A stretch of 64,000 bases of DNA from positions 20,896,501 through 20,960,500 of the forward strand of contig NC_079135.1 in NCBI RefSeq assembly GCF_945859705.1. Reading direction: 5' to 3'. Below, piece after piece: positions 60,521-64,000 of the stretch. The notes below the pieces were generated by a model that saw only the letters and a list, made by a program, of their open reading frames with translations, was not told the origin of the DNA and ran no database searches. Source of the DNA: Episyrphus balteatus (taxonomy: Eukaryota; Arthropoda; Insecta; Diptera; Syrphidae). The translations under genes were made by a program, and so were the position numbers. Each line of letters starts with the position of its first letter. Positions within the stretch are counted from its first letter, which is position 1.

Positions 60521-63079
60521 AAGCTAAAGGAATTCCTTCGAAAATAAAGATGGTTGAGAGTTGCTGAAGATGAAAAGAGATGGGAAATTGTTATTGTTGG
60601 ATTGGATAAGCAATTGGAAGATAAATATTTTTTTTGGGCTTCAAATGAAGGGAGAAGGGAGTAGGTAAAAATTTGGTTAGTAAGAGAAGAGCATAGGAAG
60701 GTAAAGTATTAGAAGGTATTTTGTCAGGAATTTATTTATTTATTTATTTTATTTTTTCTTTACTTTTTGTCAACTAATTGGGCTTGGTTAATATGTTTAA
60801 GGTGTAAACACGGTTAAACTAAATATTAGCTTAATAAGTGAGCAGCTCAGGGCCTTGATATTATGGAAGAAATAATATTTTTTTTTAAGTTGAGTTGAGA
60901 ATGGGAAAATATAGATATGTATTTGTATGTATCTAATCATAGAAAACAAATAGATGGATGATTAATATTTTTTAGTAAGTACCTACCTACTCAACTATTC
61001 GTAGTTTCCGTTATGCTTACTTTAAGATATTTAGATCTAACACCTACAGCTCATTTTTACGATTCTTAATTCCACTTTACCTATTGTAGTATAATAATGT
61101 GTCAAGTCCATTTAAAATTTGTGCATTATTTTGAAGTTTTTTTCTCAGGAACTAAATGTTTCTCAGATAAATAGGTCTATGTCTACAGAATTTGTTTCTG
61201 TCATTCGATATAAAACGAAACCCTTAATTTTTCAGGCCTCTTTAGAGAAGTGGACTTGACCCATTATTACTTTGAACGCCTCATAATATGTAGATATGTA
61301 AACAGTTATTAAATGGTCGGCTTTCAAGTTCAAAAGGGTTCTACTCCTTTAATGTCTAAAATGCCAAATTTTTAATAACGACAGTAATAAATATTCAGCA
61401 GAAGAAGAAAAAAAAAAAACAATTTATAATAATTTTTGGCAATTTCACTTAAATAATACTCGCAATCCTTTGAATAACAGAACGATAGTTGTGCTGAATA
61501 GGGATTTCCATTTACAAGTAATTAATTCGAACACATTAAGCTTTATATCCACCTATTGGATATATGTATTCAAAATATTCAAAAATGCAACGCATGCATT
61601 CCTATAAATTTGACACAATTTAACCTATTAAAATTAAAGAGCGCACTTTAATGTATTATTTATCTGTAACTCAATTTACACTGTCGTCATCGCAAGCATA
61701 TTTGAAAACGATAAAAAAGTTTGGTCTTTACCGAGGCGTACAGTCAAATTAGTGTTTTTACAAGACAAAAATCTCACCAGATTGAAAATTGATAAAGATC
61801 TTTGACCACTTCATATAAAATAAAACAGTTTCGGAAAGACCTATTAATCCCATCTACTTCAAACGCTATTCAAGGTTAAATATCATTAATATCAGTGGTG
61901 GAAGTCATCAAAAGTAGCTTTAAAAGCTTAGGTAATTCTGTACAAACAAATTATGTATTTTTTTTTTTACTTTCAATTGCTTACAAGATTTCTATTTAAA
62001 AAAATGTAAATGTAGAAATGTGTATTACCTACTTCTAAACAGTAAAGTTGCTCCGGAAACTCTTCACTTTGAATTTAAATCTAGCAACCAAAGATACCCA
62101 GAAGTATCTCTGCTAGCAACTCGAAAAAATTAAAAAAATACCATTCAATTGTCTTAAAATTACCTACCTACTTTAAAAAAATAAGTAAAACTGAAAAAAG
62201 GTTCTTTATTTAATTTTTTTTTTTAGATGAAAACACTACGATTGAGCTGTCGTTATTTTTAAAAAGCTCGAAGCGGGAAGAAATTTATAACATATTTTAA
62301 TTTCACTTAGCCCTGATTTTTCGATCATCTATCAAACGAATAAATACAAATTATTTCAAAAAGTTTTCGTAAATATATTCTGAGAAAATCGTGGGGAAAA
62401 GAAAGATATTTTGGAACTTTATTAATTCTTGTTCAAATTTTTTAACACCGGTATAGAGCTATTTAAAGAAAACTACCTACACACAAAAACATGAACAACG
62501 TTATAACTTGAGAATGAAGCGAAAACAAGAAAAAAACTAGTTACAAGCACAAATTTCTAACTTGTAGATCACAAGTACAAATTTGTACAATGGAATTCTG
62601 TTTTAAAAAGTACAAATAAGTAATTCACAAATTTTGTGATTATCGACAAAAAAAATTACAACTAACTTTTGAAAACCACAAGTTTGTAGAATTACCGTTT
62701 CACCAAATATATTTTTTTCTTGTAAGCAATAAGTTTATCTCACAAACTTGTAAATCTCGTTGTAGTCTTAGCGGTGACCGTTGAGTTACTTAATTCATAA
62801 CAACAGAGGTTAAAATTGGTTTCAAATGAAAACTAAGTTGATAATGAATATATATGAAAAAATAGGATTGCCATTTTTAAAAATTGAGCTCTTATTTGGC
62901 AGCCCTATTTTAAACTTAAAATTGTCAAATAACTAATACATACTGTCATATCTTAGTAGTTTGATCAAATAAAAACATTTTTTAAATGCCAAACAAAATT
63001 GTAAATACATAATAATGTATGTATTAAGATTTTTGTATTGCTGGATTATTTTTATATTTATTATTTTATAATGACATCC
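60521..63079. other. Intergenic, no gene recognised
   Basis: A/T-rich with moderate complexity. A (TTTA)n tract lies near 60730-60752. The region from 62540 to 62760 has repeated CACAAATTTGTA/ACAAACTTGTA phrases of dyad character. No exon is seen. Confidence 0.5.
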
Positions 63080-63600
63080 ATGGATTTATACACTGAACCA
63101 AAAAGGTACATAAAATTAATGAATTTGTACATTAAATTAATGTAAAAATTCATGGCAAATGAGCCAATGTACAAATTCATTAAATTTAAGAATCTTTTTA
63201 TGAACAAATTCATAAGCCAATGAATCTTTCTTAAAATTTATGAATAACTTCTTAAATTTTAAGAATTCTGTTCATAAACGAATTCGAAAATTGTTGAACA
63301 TGTTTAAGAAAAGATTCTTAGATTTTAAGAAAAGTTTCTTAGATTTTAAGAAAAATTCATACAATTTAAGAATTATTTCTTAAATCTTTTTTTGTTTTTT
63401 GCTATAATTTAAGAATAAAGTTTAAGAAAAGTTTCTTACATTTTAAGATTATTTCTTAAATTTTATGATTTTTTTCATAAATTTCGTAAAAATTTAAATG
63501 AAATTTTGTTTAAATTTTATGAAAAAAATCATAAAAACTATGAATATTTCTTAAAGTTTTATGATTGTTTTCATAAAATATAATACACTTTTCATTAAAA
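63080..63600. repeat. Dyad-rich cryptic repeat block
   Basis: AATGAATTTGTACATT (63118-63133) and AATGTACAAATTCATT (63166-63181) are perfect complements; two more pairs extend them to 18 bp. Beyond, TTAAGAAA, TTTCTTAA, TTTCATAAA and TTTATGA alternate many times to about 63600, so almost every stretch can pair with a neighbour. It could be a decayed foldback element or slippage-amplified sequence. Confidence 0.55.
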
Positions 63601-63752
63601 TGTTCACAGTTATTTATATAAATGCATATAATACATTACCATTCCAAGACTTTAATTTGTTCCTAAAAAATTGTATTCCAAACAGCAAAAGAAAACAACC
63701 CAAAATCTAAAACAAAAAAAGAAATTATTAAGTTTAAACGTTATAAAAATGT

Positions 63753-63758
63753 TTTATT
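63753..63758 (-). terminator. Poly(A) signal of the right-edge gene
   Basis: AATAAA on the minus strand, 54 bases after the stop codon at 63812-63814, is correctly placed to end the partial gene below. Confidence 0.45.
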
Positions 63759-63811
63759 GATCACTATCACTATAAATCTCACTACATATAAATTCAATTT
63801 TTAATTTAATT

Positions 63812-63963
63812 TTACTTCTTTAATGGATGCATCATCTGGAAAGATAGAAAAAAGTTTGTATTAGTAAAATGAAGTAGGTATTTGGTTTAAAAAATCGAAA
63901 TAGCTAGAAGGTTAAATTATCTAATTCTTACCTTATTGTAATCGGCAGCATTAGACTCTGGAG
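63812..63963 (-). CDS. Last two exons of an unidentified gene (partial)
   Basis: On the minus strand a T-rich tract ending in CAG precedes a 32-base exon (63963-63932), which ends at a GTAAG donor. The 96-base intron (63931-63836) contains TACTAATAC as a good branch site and ends CTATCTTTCCAG. The final exon (63835-63812) ends in TAA. Only one frame is open across the junction, reading (A)PESNAADYNKMMHPLKK. The splice signals are strong for such short exons, and a poly(A) signal follows. The upstream part of the gene lies beyond the window. I do not recognise the protein. Chance splice-like sequence in AT-rich DNA remains possible. Confidence 0.4.
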
Positions 63964-64000
63964 CTGAAAAAAAAAAACAATACAAAATTGAATAAGTTGG

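Overview
This is an AT-rich, gene-poor stretch of an insect nuclear genome, most likely from a fly (Diptera). Two observations support this. There is an intronless FoxC forkhead gene whose N terminus and forkhead domain match Drosophila crocodile (croc). There is also a small secreted Ala/Tyr-rich cuticle-type protein with a TATA promoter, a short first exon encoding only MFKF, and a short intron. No prokaryotic or organellar features are present.

Only two complete protein genes can be supported: the cuticle-like gene (4106-4574, +) and croc (57908-59287, -). The last 200 bases contain what looks like the terminal two coding exons of a third gene on the minus strand (63812-63963), whose upstream part lies outside the window. 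Nothing indicates that these three genes act together. The 53 kb between the first two holds no recognisable host gene.

That interval is a graveyard of small DNA transposons, and many can be delimited by terminal inverted repeats (TIRs) and target-site duplications (TSDs). Elements with hAT-type ends and 8-bp TSDs lie at 24882-26107 (with a decayed transposase C-terminus), 39314-39835, 45987-47950 (built around three ~474-bp tandem units) and 49422-50872. Elements flanked by TTA/TAA lie at 20756-21382 (a double foldback), 22578-23684 (a 1.1-kb foldback) and 52430-54293. A Helentron/mini-me-like family with (GTCY)n microsatellites and a 3' hairpin occurs at 13.8-14.7, 16.6-17.6, 54.3-55.0 and 55.4-56.2 kb, with 3'-end fragments at 12.8 and 13.5 kb. 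Several short MITE-like repeats are also present. One of them (31890-32251) encloses a tRNA-like sequence with A and B boxes.

A few intergenic islands have ordinary complexity and higher GC and are candidate regulatory DNA: 7000-8050, 28600-29640 (with a cluster of palindromes), a CTCF-like site at 34574-34586, 41880-43310, and 59290-60520 just upstream of croc.
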